A DNA stretch of 64,000 nt from Zychaea mexicana (Eukaryota > Mucoromycota > Mucoromycetes > Mucorales > Lichtheimiaceae). How positions within the stretch are numbered: position 1 is the first letter of the stretch; each line of letters opens with the position of its first letter. Below the pieces are notes generated by a model, which saw only the letters and a list, made by a program, of their open reading frames with translations, was not told where the DNA came from and ran no database searches. Positions 10,501 to 23,264 of the stretch are shown piece after piece. Both the position numbers and the translations under genes were made by a program. Where the stretch lies: positions 1 through 64,000 of the forward strand of contig NW_026516792.1 in NCBI RefSeq assembly GCF_025766255.1, read 5' to 3'.

Positions 10501-12818
10501 CAATTGCAGGTGTATAAGACAGTATCTCCTCTTTGCGACAAGGTAAAGCGTAACGGGTATTAGGTTGGTAGCATCTCAACCTTCTACGACAGAGTTCCAT
10601 AAACGTTGCACGTAAGGATGTATTCTTCTTTGAAAGATCCAATACGATAATATAATATCGACGGCTTCTTTTGTTGTTCTTCTTGCCAATCCAAAAATGG
10701 CGAAATTATCGATGATAGCTCTGAGTACATTAATGTGCAACGACGCATAAGATATCCTACTGGCATAATGCCAGTATAATCTATGCTCCTCGGGAGCGGG
10801 GGACAATGATGAAGTTCCTGGGCTTACAATTTGGCCAATCAGAAGGTTGTATAACACTTCAAAATACTGGTGCATGACATTGCTGTATATTTAACTTGAT
10901 CGCGTCGTATCACCATCATATGCCATTGTAGTGTCTCTAGTTGAAAGAACCAAAATTCATAATATCAACGACAATAATTGCAGGGGTTACAAAAAGGGTC
11001 ATAGGTGCAAGGACATTACTTTCATGCAATGCCATTTGTTTATACAAGGTCCTTTATTTTGTAATGCGTAATGAATTTGGACATAACTGATACACGATTA
11101 ATCACTTACGTTTTGTTTGATCACTGATAGAATGTTTGTATGGTAGACTAAGTAGTAGTATGCTCTGTCAAAAGAAGCAGTGTTTAAGATAAAGGGATCT
11201 TTTTGTGTGCGATAAAAAGGAGTCCATTCTCTATTTACCAGCAGTGGTCATTGATGAAACATGCTGCTGACGACACTAGTGAAATCTTCTGATTGATATG
11301 ATCAAAAAGATTATATAAGTAGCATACTGCACAACTCATCGCGACGTTGGCTTTTCTTTCTGCTTTTCTTCGCGCTTGCCCCGCATTATTTTTTTGTGTT
11401 TTTGGCCTTTTGTACGTATGCATTCATCAACATTCTGTCATTGCAGTTGCTGTTTGATCTTCACGATTGGTGATTCTTTATTTGCAACTAATAATTTAAC
11501 GTTCTTTTCGCTTTTTTCTTTGTAGTCTTGTCTCTCGCTCTGTCTCTCTCTCTCTCTGTCTCTGTCTCTCTATCTCTCTTTCTCTCTTTCTCGGGCACTG
11601 ACCTGCACAGGGTAGCGCCATGTGAGTTGTGCTTTTATGCTGTGAAGCTGTGAGAAGTTGTCATTCGTGCGAGAATTATCAGTTCTGATAAATTTCTTCG
11701 TTGTTATAATCGGTTGCATAGCCCACTAGTAAGGAGCAGGGCTCTGGTTGAGTCCTGCGTTGCCCGGCGGCGCCTTCACTTAGGTAAGTGCACCTGGCAC
11801 GACGACAATTTCTTATCAACGACTAAACCCTTTATGTATTACCGTTTAGTGAGGATGATGTACCCTGTAAGCAGTGTGCGTAGAAAGCCGTAAGTACTCT
11901 TGGGTATTTTTATGGGTTGTTACTTTTTTATTCAAAATTACTGTTATTAAGCCCAGACATGTCTTACAGGCCCAATGATGAACATGCGAAAATACCAAAT
12001 AAGGTAAAAAGGTACCGAAGAAGGGAGACCGTAAAAAGGCAATGGTTACATTGTTCTCGCTTCGACCAATTATTCCGGGCATTCGGCCCAGCACATCGAA
12101 TCTCATCACATAAAAAAGAATTACGTTAAATTAAAGATAGTGTGTGGATAAAGTGGCAATGTGTTTGTCGATGAGGGAACACACATATTTGCTTGTTTAG
12201 TGAAAGAAAACGAGAACTTGTGTGATAGGATTTTGTAATGGAAATTGTCAGCGTGAGAAACGGGGTAGCGGAGAAGTGCTGTACCCCACAATCACCCGCA
12301 TACAGATATGCTATGCATCATATCATTACAAGCGAAGAAGAAAGACAACACAAGACATACCGCTTTGAATGGATGATGGCCGATAGTACAGATTCATGAA
12401 TTTATATGCGCTGATATCAGGTTTAGAGACACCCGAGTTTGGACGAAGCGTGTCTAATGCTGTTGAAGATTTACATAATCCCGAAAGAGCCCTTACTGCT
12501 GTGCTCCCATATCTGGGAGTGAAAAAAAGGGTTGCTTGGATATCTTACTATACCCCTTGCAAAGTATACGCCTTAAATCAATGAAAGAGATAGATGCCAT
12601 GATGGTTATGCTGCTGTAGAGTCGTCATCCGTAACCTCGCATTTGAGCATACGGAAACTAGAGATGAGGATAAAATAAATAATAAGGAACGGATGCTGAT
12701 ATTTCGTTCAGCTCATTATTTTCATTCAACTAGTGAATTTTTCGCACGATTGGAGTCATTAGCGATGGTCGCGCAAATGTTACTAATCCATAACTACTGC
12801 TTGCCCCCGCCAGCACCG
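10501..12818. other. Gene-poor intergenic stretch
   Basis: No convincing gene. It holds short open stretches on both strands without recognisable domains, for example minus 10576-10875 and plus 12396-12584. There is also a CT-rich microsatellite and a GC-richer patch near 11730-11800 (AGCAGGGCTCTGGTTGAGTC) that looks superficially like a tRNA T-arm but has no matching acceptor stem. Likely further decayed mobile DNA plus the upstream region of the acyl-CoA synthetase gene. Confidence 0.5.
11525..11594. repeat. CT-rich microsatellite
   Basis: Imperfect (CT)n run with interspersed GT and TT steps, within the gene-poor stretch. Confidence 0.9.
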
Positions 12819-12825
12819 TATATAA
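12819..12825 (+). promoter_or_regulatory. TATA-like element upstream of acyl-CoA synthetase
   Basis: TATATAA lies 105 bp before the ATG at 12930, with a pyrimidine-rich tract (about 12836-12925) between them. This is a common fungal core-promoter layout, inferred from position only. Confidence 0.45.
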
Positions 12826-12929
12826 TACGTCTTGGTTCCATTGTTTCCTTTCCCTTTTTCCTGTTTGCACACACACACCTCTTTCCATACACATATACAC
12901 CAGTTCTCCTTCACCAACCTTCGTACACC

Positions 12930-15154
12930 ATGCAAAAAGACGGCGACCTTAACAAACAAACGATCCCACTGCCAAATGCTGCACCTGGCGGAAGTGGTAT
13001 GTGTGTCACGCATCATCTGCAGCATTATTGTGGGGGGAGGGGGAACAACTTGAGTCTTATTAATTCAATGTGCGCTGTTTAGCTGTACGCCGTAATGCTG
13101 CTTTCCCTGACCTTCTCGAGACCTTTACGCCCGGAATCAACAATATCTATGACCTTTTCTACCATGGTAATTTACTTTAGCATGTCATAAGTGTAAAATA
13201 TCAAAGACTAGCAAAAAGTAAAAACGTCTGACGCTCTTCTTTCTGTCAATGTTGGTATTCAGGTTACAAAGTCTCCAAAGACAGACAGTGCATGGGCATT
13301 CGCCCCATTATTGACCCTGTCACTCGCAAACGCGCCGATCACTACGAGTGGGAAACCTTTGAACAAGTAAATCAGCGCATTACTTGGTTCGGCAGTGGTC
13401 TGTTGGACTTTTTCAAAAACGATTTGCAGTATACCCGACTTGACCAAATCCCACTGGGTATTTGGTCTGTCAACCGTCCAGAATGGCATATTGCCGAACT
13501 TGGCTGTGCCGCATACAACGAGTACATTGTTGCGTTGTACGATACGTTGGGTCCCGAGACGGTGGAATATGTGATCAATCACGCTGAAATCGAAACGGTG
13601 GTATGTTCCAAGGACCACGTGTTGGATCTTTTGAAGCTTCGCGAAAAGATCCCACAGCTCAAGGCTATCCTGTGCCTGGATCCGTTTTTGAATGCCGAGG
13701 AGGAGCGTGCTATTACGGGATGGGCCGTCGAAAAGGGCGTCAAGGTGGTCCAATACTCTGAAATTGAGGAGCGTGGCAAGCGAAACCCATTGCCTCACAG
13801 ACATGCAAAGCGTGACGATTTGGCCTGTTTGATGTACACCAGTGGTACGACCGGCATGCCTAAGGGTGCCATGCTGACACACGGTAACTTGATTGCTGCT
13901 GTAAGCGGTTCGGTCCAGGCCAACCCAACTTTGCCAACAGATGTCGAATTGTGCTATCTTCCCTTGGCTCATATCTACGGTCGTCTGGTTGATTTGGTCC
14001 TCCTTTGTGGCGGCGGCTCTTTGGGCTTCTTTAGCGGCACCGTAGAAACCTTGATGGAGGACATGCTGGTTCTGAAGCCTACGACATTCCCAGCTGTACC
14101 TCGCTTATTGAACCGTATCTATGCCAAGATTGCCCAGGTTGCTCAGGAACCAGGACCGAAAGGCGCTTTATTAAGATGGGCTATCGAGACCAAGCTCAAG
14201 AATTTGCAAGAAGGACGTGGCTATGAGCATCCAGTCTTGGATCGCCTCTTGTTCAACAAGATCAACAAGCAGGTGCTTGGTGGCAATGTGCGTTATATTA
14301 TTAGTGGCTCTGCACCTATTGGCGTTGATGTACTGCAGTTCTTGCGTGTTGTCTTTTCCTGCGATATCCGTGAAGGCTATGGTGCCACCGAGACTGCCGC
14401 TGTCTGCTCTATGACCATGCACGCTGATAGCCGTGCTGGCCATGTTGGTCGCCCTGCTGGATGTAACGAGCTCAAGTTGATTGATGTACCTGAGATGGAC
14501 TACTTGTCGACCGATAAGCCGAACCCACGTGGTGAAGTGTGTATCCGTGGACACAATGTAATCAAGGGCTATTATAAGGACGAGGAAAAGACGCGCGAAG
14601 CATTCGACGATGAAGGATGGTATCATACGGGTGATGTGGGCATGTTCGACGAGCGTGGCAGTCTTATCTTGATCGACAGAAAGAAGAATATTTTCAAGCT
14701 GGCCCAGGGTGAATACATTGCACCTGAAAAGATTGAAAACATATACGCCAAGCATCCTATTGTCGCCCAATTTTATCTTCACGGCGACTCGCTTCATCAC
14801 TCGTTGGTTGGCATCGTCGTCCCTGATCCAGAAGGACTGGCTGATTTGGTCCGATCTAAGCTTCCTTCGTTATCCGGTTTAAGCTACCACGAGCTTTGCA
14901 ACAACAAGCAAGTAACCAAGGCAGTGTTGGATCTGTTGACGCAAGTTGGCAAGAAGGGTGGTCTGCGTGGTTTCGAGTTTGCAAAGGCCATCCGTTTGGT
15001 GACAGACCCCTTCTCCATTGATAACGGTTTGTTGACTCCTACTCTTAAAGTCAAGCGTCCGCAGGCACGGAAGCACTATGAAGTACAAATCGCTGAACTT
15101 TATGAAGAACTGGGTGCGGCCGATGGTTCGACGGCTGCTACTGCCAGGTTGTAA
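12930..15154 (+). CDS. Long-chain acyl-CoA synthetase, probably peroxisomal
   Basis: Three exons (12930-12996, 13083-13166, 13263-15154) encode 680 residues. It activates long-chain fatty acids to acyl-CoA with ATP via an acyl-adenylate. The AMP-binding signature YTSGTTGMPKGAML is at residues 242-255 and GYGATET at 422-428, followed by WYHTGDVG and an intact C-terminal cap, so the enzyme looks complete and active. The length fits FAA/LACS proteins. The last three residues, ARL, match the PTS1 consensus (S/A/C)-(K/R/H)-(L/M), and there is no obvious membrane anchor. This favours a peroxisomal, beta-oxidation-linked enzyme (FAA2 or plant LACS6/7 type) over the cytosolic/ER FAA1/4 type. Localisation is an inference from the tripeptide. 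The gene is convergent with the purine permease downstream. Confidence 0.93.
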
Positions 15155-15837
15155 AAGCTATAAATAAAAGGAAATACCAGTCGAGCTGCTACAATAAATC
15201 ACCAAGAAGATAAATTTCTTGTTATATTGTTAAATACAAGGTTTTAAAATGCATTGAATATGTTACCTGCTTCTACAGTATTTTAGATGGTGCGATATTA
15301 TGGGTTCCCATTTGACAACTGTTTTTCTCTGTTTATTGCGTATGTCGCACGGTGACTGTAAAGGCTACTGCTTAGTAAAGATATGTTCTTGTTTACTATC
15401 TGACCACATTGAATTTACCACAAAGATTGTGACACCAAGACCGTGAATATAGCGGGTGTCTGCATAAAACACTCGTCTATAAACAACGGCAGCAGAAAGC
15501 ACATTCGTACTGCCGTCCAGTTTTATAGAACAATATTTGCCTGTTGTGTATATGAAAAAAGCAACCGTAAATCCCTGTTGATCCACCTAGTCTGGTATAC
15601 CACGCTAAAAGACCATATCATTTCTTTTTGTTTGTAATTACATATACGTTTTATTTTTACATGAAAATGAAATTATGTGAATATAATTTAAAATAAAGAA
15701 TTGGGAGGGTTTGTGAGATGGAAGAAATACATTAGGAACGAGAAAAGGAACGAGAAGACGAGACAAGGTAGGAGGAGGGGAAAAAAGGGTAACAAATGAT
15801 ACATCTACATCTAGAATAAATTGAAATAATGCTTTTT
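15155..15837. other. Convergent 3' intergenic region
   Basis: AT-rich spacer between the stop codons of the acyl-CoA synthetase (+) and the purine permease (-). It should hold both 3' UTRs (AATAAA-like strings occur on both sides, e.g. near 15165 and 15693). No gene seen. Confidence 0.6.
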
Positions 15838-18011
15838 TTACGGCTCATACAGCTCGCCCTTTTCGCGGTACCGCTGATGGTTAAGAACCGACATGTCATT
15901 AGTAGACAAACCATCGTTAATACTATCGCCACCGACAATAACTGCAGAAGGATTTTGATCTTCCTCCTTTTCGTCATCAGAATCAAAGTCATGGTCATCC
16001 ATGCGCCATGGGATAGGGTTACCGCGAGCCTTGCACCAGAGGTAGCGCATCCAGTGAGGCATGAATGAGCGACTGAAAGCGGCAGTCCACCAGTTTTCGC
16101 GCAGCGAATAGTCAGGACGGATGCGGCCGAATGTTGCCTTGTCAATGAGATAAATGACACCGTTGATAATAACGTAGCTGATGATACCGCCAATAAGACC
16201 GTATGCAATCGAATAGGTGAATGGCATGACAGTGATGGTGATGAATGCAGGAATAGCATCACCAGGATAATCCCAGTTGATGTTGCGGACACCGGCAAGC
16301 ATCATGCTGCCTACGATAACCAAGGCACTTCCGGTGGCCCATGGAGGGAAAGACGCAAAGATAGGCGAGAAGAAAATGGAGATAAACATGCCAAACGCGA
16401 CGGTAATGGCTGTAATACCAGTACGGCCACCTTCGGCGATACCAGCGCCGGATTCGACATACGCTGTGCAGGGCGAGCTACCGAAGCAGGCACCAACAAT
16501 GACACTGATTGCGTCAGACAAGAAAGCATAAGTCGAGTGTTCGAAATCACCACTTTTGTCGGTGAAACCACCATAGCGAGCCATGGAATACATGGTGCCA
16601 GTAGTATCGAGAATATCGACATACTATGTAACACAAAGTGGACCAAACATGTGAGTTTAAAGTTCTGTACATCCTCTTCGCTTAATAAGATTATTACCAA
16701 AAAGGTGATCAATGCGATCCAGATCTCTCGAGAAGTAAGATCAAACTCGAATTGTGCCAGAATGCTATAAAAAAAAATACGCGTGTCAATTTTCCGTGTC
16801 CCATCGTAATAACAAAAACAATGAAACTTTATGACATACTTGTCCAGTGAATGAACCGTAACGACCTGTTTAAAATAATCGAACATGGCTTGACCGCTCT
16901 CAGTGTAAGGGAAGTAGGTAACGGCACTTACACGGGGCCAGGAGGTGATGGAGATGAACACAATGCCGATCAAAATAGCACCGGGAATGCGATACATCAT
17001 CAATATAACCATGATAATCAATCCAAGGATACCCATCCAGGTATGTGGCGATTCCATAGTATGGCCGGTACATGCACCCATTTCATCCTTGGCCCAATCA
17101 GGACAAGCACCTACAGGACACATCATTTCGTAATTAGTCGAAGATATGGAAGATATTGCAATGAGAGAAGTTGTAGCTAACGTACCCAAGGAAACTAACG
17201 TTGAGGTATCCAACCCAACAAGACCGATACCGGCAGAGGATTGTAGACCAATAAAGCACAGATACATGCCGATGCCACAGCCCATGGCAACCTTGATACT
17301 CATGGGTATGATTCGTGCAAGCCATTGACGGATACCAAATACGGACATGAGGAAGAAAATACATCCTTCAATAAGGACAGCAGCCAATGCAACCTTATAA
17401 GGCGTACCACCAGTACCGTGGTATCCGACAACGTTGTAAGTGAAGTAGGCATTAAGACCCATACTATATGATTTTAAGAACACAAATAATTGAAGGTCGT
17501 TGTTAGCAAACACTTGGTGCTAACCAAATGTTCTGGCAAATTTTTAATATTTACCCAGGAGCAAGGCCGAGCGGAAGATTTGCAAAGACGCCAATGAGAA
17601 CTGAAGCGATCATGGAAATAATAGCAGTGGCCATGATCATGTCCAGCTTTAACGAGAAAATACAGTTCGAATATTCGGCATTGTTGTCGCAAACAGGATC
17701 TTCGGGCGTGCTGTCACAGACACAATTACCACCACTTTCGCTGATAATGGAGGCATTGACAGAAATAATGTATGCCTAAAGAAATCAACATCGTTATGTA
17801 TGAGTTATCGTCAAATGGCAGAAGTTAAGGCACAAGACACGTAGTAGTCGGTTGTATGTACCATCGCAAAGAAGGTGGTAAGGCCGGCTCTAATTTCTGT
17901 CAAGAAACGGGTGCCTTTACGTTCTCGGTAGGCACCGGAGCCTTCAAGCTGAAAGTATCGGCCAACTTTAGACTTGGCGACACTGTTGTTAACGGTATCG
18001 ACCCAAGTCAT
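15838..18011 (-). CDS. AzgA-like purine (hypoxanthine-adenine-guanine) permease
   Basis: Six exons on the minus strand (18011-17862, 17775-17555, 17463-17186, 17110-16840, 16764-16698, 16623-15838) give 590 residues. It is a proton-driven purine transporter of the plasma membrane, AzgA branch of the NCS2/AzgA superfamily. Family marks are EIRAGLTTFFAM at the start, NLPLGLAPGMGLNAYF, TFLYVDILDTTGTMYSMARY and SSPCTAYVESGAGIAEGGRTG, plus many hydrophobic segments. The acidic hydrophilic C-terminus contains DDHDFDSDDEKEEDQ. Intron 3 (17111-17185, 75 nt) is in frame and stop-free. I call it an intron because removal restores STLVSLGACPDW, as the family expects, and because it has GTACGT, a GACTAAT branch-like site and a TGTAG end. 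Retention would add 25 residues to a loop. The long Cys-containing loop in exon 2 (GGNCVCDSTPEDPVCDNN) is typical of the subfamily. Confidence 0.93.
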
Positions 18012-18082
18012 TGTTCTTTTCGTCTTGTCGTCGTTAATAAATAAAGGGTTGTTGGTTTTGTTGCTGTTGTTGTAACAAGAGT

Positions 18083-18089
18083 TTATATA
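18083..18089 (-). promoter_or_regulatory. TATA-like element of the purine permease
   Basis: TATATAA on the minus strand, about 72 bp upstream of ATG 18011. Placement fits a core promoter and no other evidence is available. Confidence 0.45.
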
Positions 18090-20408
18090 AGGTAAGAGAG
18101 GGGAGGTTACCCTCTTTTTTTTTTTTGGTCACAAAAAAGAAGTTGTGGAGGAACAAAAAACCCAAGTATGCGAATGAAGGCTCGTAGCGCTCCTTTTTTC
18201 AATGTTTTACTACTCAGAAAACTTTTCCTTCCAGAGGTGCTGTCTTTTGTCTCAATCGACATGTCATCGCTCTCCGACAAACCAATGATAAGTGATTTGT
18301 CCGTGTACCCCGTTGAACCTTTGCTGTGTTTGGTTTATCGAAAAAGCCGCAATTCCATTCTTTTTTCGATGATGCCCTCATGTTTGGTTGGTTATGTGTC
18401 TGTGCTGCACAATGTAAATCTGCTACCCTAATACTCTAAACATTCACGCGCATGCTTGGGTAAAATATATATCGCAAGCTTATCTCCGACTGGAAGCAAC
18501 ATAAATCTTGCGCAAGGTCTGACAAGGGAAGCGGCGAGGTTTGCTGTGTTCGCGAAGATCGGTAGTACATTGTGTAGACAGCATATCTCTCTTATCGCCT
18601 TCCAACATTCTTTTTCTCTGTACCCACGCACTCACAATAGTACTTATTATCTCTTTTTGGCACCCTTTGATAGCCAATTTTACCTGATCTTATCTTTGGC
18701 AATTTACTATTATCTCTTATACTACTTACTTTGAAATGGTAGAAAATGGACCGTGCCTTTGATGAGGACTACGCTTATCTCTTGGCAAGAAGGGTTTGTA
18801 TATTGCCCCCGCTCGCCCAATGTGCCCTTCTCAGATAATTTGCTGAGAAGCAAATAAAGACCTGTTGCACAGAGCGTCCCTGCAAATCACTGTTTATGGT
18901 ACATTACTACGTTGCTCAACAATCACGAATGATAGATGCACGTACACAAAAAACTATATAATCTTTCTCAAAAAGATCAGATGATCTAGGGCCTGTCATT
19001 TACCCTTTTGTGTTTTACTAGATCGAAAATAAGAAAAGCACTTCCCACTGTTGCATATGGCCCGTGTTGTTTCAGGTCGGCTTTTTAAACAATTTCCTTC
19101 CTTGCCAACCCGATCTTTCCGGCCGACGATTCCTCAGCTTCCCGTATATCTAAAATGGCTATTTTTCTAGCTAAAGAAGAGCGGCAACCGAGCATAACAA
19201 AATGAAGTATGTGTTCACTAGTCAATCTAACCTCGTACAACTCACTGGATTGAGCAACATTCTCGTGTGATAAATGATCAATCCATATCTGCAAATATAC
19301 ACCCTCTCTCAGATGTTGCTATAGAAAAAAATTAATACTAATTTGGGTTGTTATGCTTCTAACTATTACTTATCAAATACTGCGTTCCCGATGAAGATGC
19401 CATTTGATATAAGAGTATACCATTCGAGATATCTGCTGAAAAGTAGGTATAGTATGGAACGTATATTGAAGTGTTGCTGAACAGTTTGTTCATAGTCATG
19501 TCATGTACATTAATACATAGTTGTTGCACTATTCTATTATCGTGGGCCAACAATAGGTTAAAATTTGTGTAGTTTCTATTGTGGAAGACAAAATGAACCG
19601 GCGCCGATGGGCATGTGGTCGCTTCTTTGCGGTACAGAATGATGTGAGATATATACATATCTCTGTATTATGTACGGGCGGGTGCAATAATTGAAAAAAC
19701 CCCTGCGGGGAAAAAGTTATGTGTGGTGGGCGGGGGATAAAAGAAGAGAAGAGAGGTATACACGATAGACGTAAAGTACAAATACGAGAGTTACATATAT
19801 TCTTGGTTGTGAGTAGCCAGTGGAGGAGCTTTTCATGCAGCTTCTGGAGCTGGTTCGTCATCGTCATTATAGGTGTTTTCAGGATGACCTAACCGGTCTA
19901 TTTCCCTGAGGACATAAATTAGCGCAGGCCAGGATGGGCCAAAAATACAATGTGAGATGTAGCAACTCGTACCAAAAAAAAATTCACTATGTATTTAAAA
20001 ACACGTATATAACTGACTGCCCTCCAAAGATGTGCTCTTGATGACATCAAATCATTTGGGTGTCTATCAATTAAACTCGATATGCTTTCAGTGATGTCGT
20101 CAAAGTGGTCATTTACAGCAAAAAGTCAACCAGAAATCAACACAGGAAATTCTTTGTTAATTTTCAAAATCATGCAACCATGTACCATATCAATATTCAG
20201 GTACAAAAAAAATTGGATCAACTGCCCGCGTAACAACAACAATCGAGTAGTATTCATATGAAGTGCCATGATACACTGAAAATGGCAAGTTCTAGAAGAT
20301 GCGGCCGGAACATGTGGGGCGCCTTCCAAGAAAGGAGAAAAAAAGCGACGCGTAATAAGAAAAGTCACTCGATATCTCTTTTCTTCTAAACTATCATACA
20401 CGCATACA
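18090..20408. other. Divergent intergenic region, no gene seen
   Basis: 2.3 kb between two divergently transcribed genes. Only short open stretches without domains are present. It presumably holds the regulatory region of the permease and the promoter of the PPPDE gene. No specific operators recognised. Confidence 0.5.
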
Positions 20409-23023
20409 ATGTCTGGTGAACCAGTAAAGTTGTATGTTTACGACCTGTCTAATGGTTTAGCACGGCAAATGTCAATGTCATTGACTGGAAGACAGATTGG
20501 TAAGGTCATCGAACAAGATTGTACATGTTTTAGAGATTTTGGTAGAAAAAGTAATGAGGCTCATAATCATGGCATATTTGTCAATTACGTAGATGGCATC
20601 TGGCATACTGCCGTAGTAGTATATGGTCAAGAGTTTTACTTTGGCCAAGGAATTCTGGCTTCGCCTCCTGGTAAGATATGATTTGTGCGATATGCTTTGT
20701 TGGTTCGTTAAGTGTCGATAGAAAGAAAAAAAAACCGACTGAATGACCATTCAAACTATCCATTTTTCCTAAGGCCAAACTCACCTCGGACCACCTTTGC
20801 AAGTGATTGATATGGGGGAAACATTTTTGCCTCAAGAAGTGTTGATCGAATACATCGAAAGTCAGCGAAGTGTTTTCACGTAAGAAGGCAATAACATCAA
20901 TGGCATATAGAGTGAGCATGAACCTGATATTGATGTATCGATGCGCCAACCATTTCTATAGGGCGGAAAAATACCATTTGCTTGATTTCAACTGCAATAC
21001 GTTTTCCAATAGCCTTTGTCAATTTTTAACAGGCAGCAATATACCAAAGCATATTACTGATCTTCCAGCGGATTTCCTCAACACGTATGTCATCGTTTCC
21101 TCTCACTACATGTCGTCCCAAAAGAAGAGCGTGCTTTCTGATAAGATAATTTTTATACATTAATAGACCTTTCGGCCAATCGCTACGCCCAATGATCGAG
21201 GGTATGTTTGGACAATCACAACTTGCACCGCCTGCTGCGCCAGCAGGAGCACAGGCAGCAGCACCTCCACCGACAGCAGCGCAACAGAGTATGCTTCAAG
21301 ATGTATCGTCCGCTGCCCTTTCGGCCGCACCACAACAAAAACCATCTGTTTTACAAACCGCGCCCAACCTGTCAACACTCCAACGCTGGATCCAGTCGTG
21401 CAAAGCCGTCGTTGTATTCTTTACATCTGCAACCTGTCCTCCATGTCGCACGATCAAACCCGATTTTGAGCGCCTCGTGCAAGACAAGAACGATACGAAC
21501 AGTACAAAAATAAAATTGATGGGGGTTACTGTGGATACAGGCATAGCATTTGATGCTGCTCAAAAATTTGGAATCCGTGCAACACCCACTTTTATGCTTT
21601 TCCACAATGGCGAGAAGGTACATCATGGGACAAAGGTATGGCTTTTATGATGTGTGAACCTTTTATCAACTTTAAATCATAGTTTTCTGAGTTCCGAGGA
21701 GCCAGTTATGCCGAGTTGGCAAGCTCTGTTAATTTACTCTTATTTACAGCATATCCTCGTAAGTTTGGTCTATTTATATTGATACATTACCGACTCGGAG
21801 CAATTTTATACAAAGTAACACTGTTTTCTTTTATTACGAAAAGCACATCCACACCGGAAGATTCACCAATTACGAGGCGTTTTGGATCTCCCTAATAAGC
21901 CGGTGTTATACAGCACACCAGGAAAGGTGGATATGATTTACAGCAAGCTGGAATCCTTTTTGGATCAGGATGCGATCAAACTGGACGACAAGGAACGGAG
22001 TATATTTGATCAAAGCAAAAAGGCAGTATTGGATCCTAAAGTTACACTAGACATGGCTGGATGGAGCTCCTTGATAGGTAACTAAATGTGATAGATACTG
22101 ATGCATCAGAAGAAGAGAGAGATCCTATGAAAAGTGTAGATTAAAATGGAACTGGCATATGCTATTAGATAAGCTGCTCGAAAACCTGCCTCTCGATCAC
22201 CAATTCCCGCTTCTTGATGTCTTCAGAACGTTGCTCGTTATCAAAACTGCAGCCGAGTATTACATGAATGATTGTAAGTTTTCAAAATGTATGCAAGTGT
22301 ATTAATGGTAGATATTAACACAAGACCATTAATCAGGTACGCAGCTTATTCGCATAATCGAAAACGGATACAAGCAAGAGAATGTCCCAAAGGCAACACT
22401 ACTAATGACTTTGCGAGTGGTAAGAAAAGATTTTCGAATACATGTCTATGCACCCAATGAGAATTATTATGTCTATAATATTAAAAAGAAAACCTTTCAA
22501 TACATAGGCGTGCAACTTGTTTGCTCACAGCATTCTCGTTACAACCTACTTCACATCAACACTGCCTGCAGCAACAGAATCGAGGGCGTCTCTCACGCAA
22601 CTGTTAGTGAGCAGTTTGTTATCAGCCGATAGTCAAGTACGACAAACGGCGGCATCCTTGGCGTTCAACTGCTCAACGTCTGTGGCCGATGAACGATTGA
22701 AAAAGGAAAAGGAGGACGGGTATTTGGAAGGCATGGCTGAACAAGAAGACGATGATTGGCAAATCGAAATCGTGAGTGCCATCATGGATGATTTATCCAA
22801 AGAAACCGATGAAGAGGTGATCCATCGATTGCTAGCCGCTATTGCCAAATTTTTGTTTTTGGCACCTACACAGTCATCATCCGTGGCGGATCTGCTATCT
22901 GCTTTGGAGATCAAAACCACCCTGGATAACATGAAGACTGACAACGTCATTAAATCTTCGAAGGTCTCTACTTTGGCTCGGGAAGTGTTGTTGCTTGTTG
23001 ATAGTAGCACTTGTTCGGCGTGA
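20409..23023 (+). CDS. PPPDE (DeSI) - thioredoxin - PUL fusion protein
   Basis: Nine exons (20409-20670, 20774-20879, 20962-21084, 21167-21635, 21683-21758, 21844-22077, 22169-22273, 22337-22419, 22508-23023) give 657 residues. Residues 5-165 form a PPPDE/DUF862 papain-fold domain with the expected His66 (IWHTAVVVYGQEFYFG) and Cys134 (LLDFNCNTFSN), as in DeSI-type deSUMOylases or deubiquitinases. A Pro/Ala/Gln linker follows. Then a thioredoxin domain (about 230-345) has an intact active site CPPC at 254-257. From about 370 to the end is an alpha-helical region that matches the PUL domain (PLAA/Doa1/Lub1), which binds Cdc48/p97. The architecture links a Ub/SUMO isopeptidase, a redox site and a Cdc48-binding module. 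It is known from fungal genomes, as I recall. An alternative donor at 21617 would remove six residues (VHHGTK) after the thioredoxin core. Confidence 0.9.
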
Positions 23024-23264
23024 GCATGTTCCCTTTGATAGAATTTTTTCCTCCTCCCTTTAACATACCTTTTCCCTTCCTCTCTATACATACAGTCATA
23101 ATTGACTTTCTGGAAATCTTCCATTTTTTTTTTTAATTAAAGCGAACAAAAAAGTGGCGCTGATAATTAAGTTAATCTTATCGCCGGTTCGAAAGCGTGT
23201 AAAGTAGATGGATGCTTTTCTCCCCGAAAAAAGGGATTGCGAACTCATTTTTGGTATATCTTCA

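Noticed and set aside
11700..11790. tRNA-like patch with a B-box-like GGTTGAGTCC
   Set aside because: No acceptor stem, anticodon arm or CCA-side pairing could be built around it.
13259..13972. Reverse-strand frame of 237 codons
   Set aside because: Antisense shadow of the acyl-CoA synthetase main exon.
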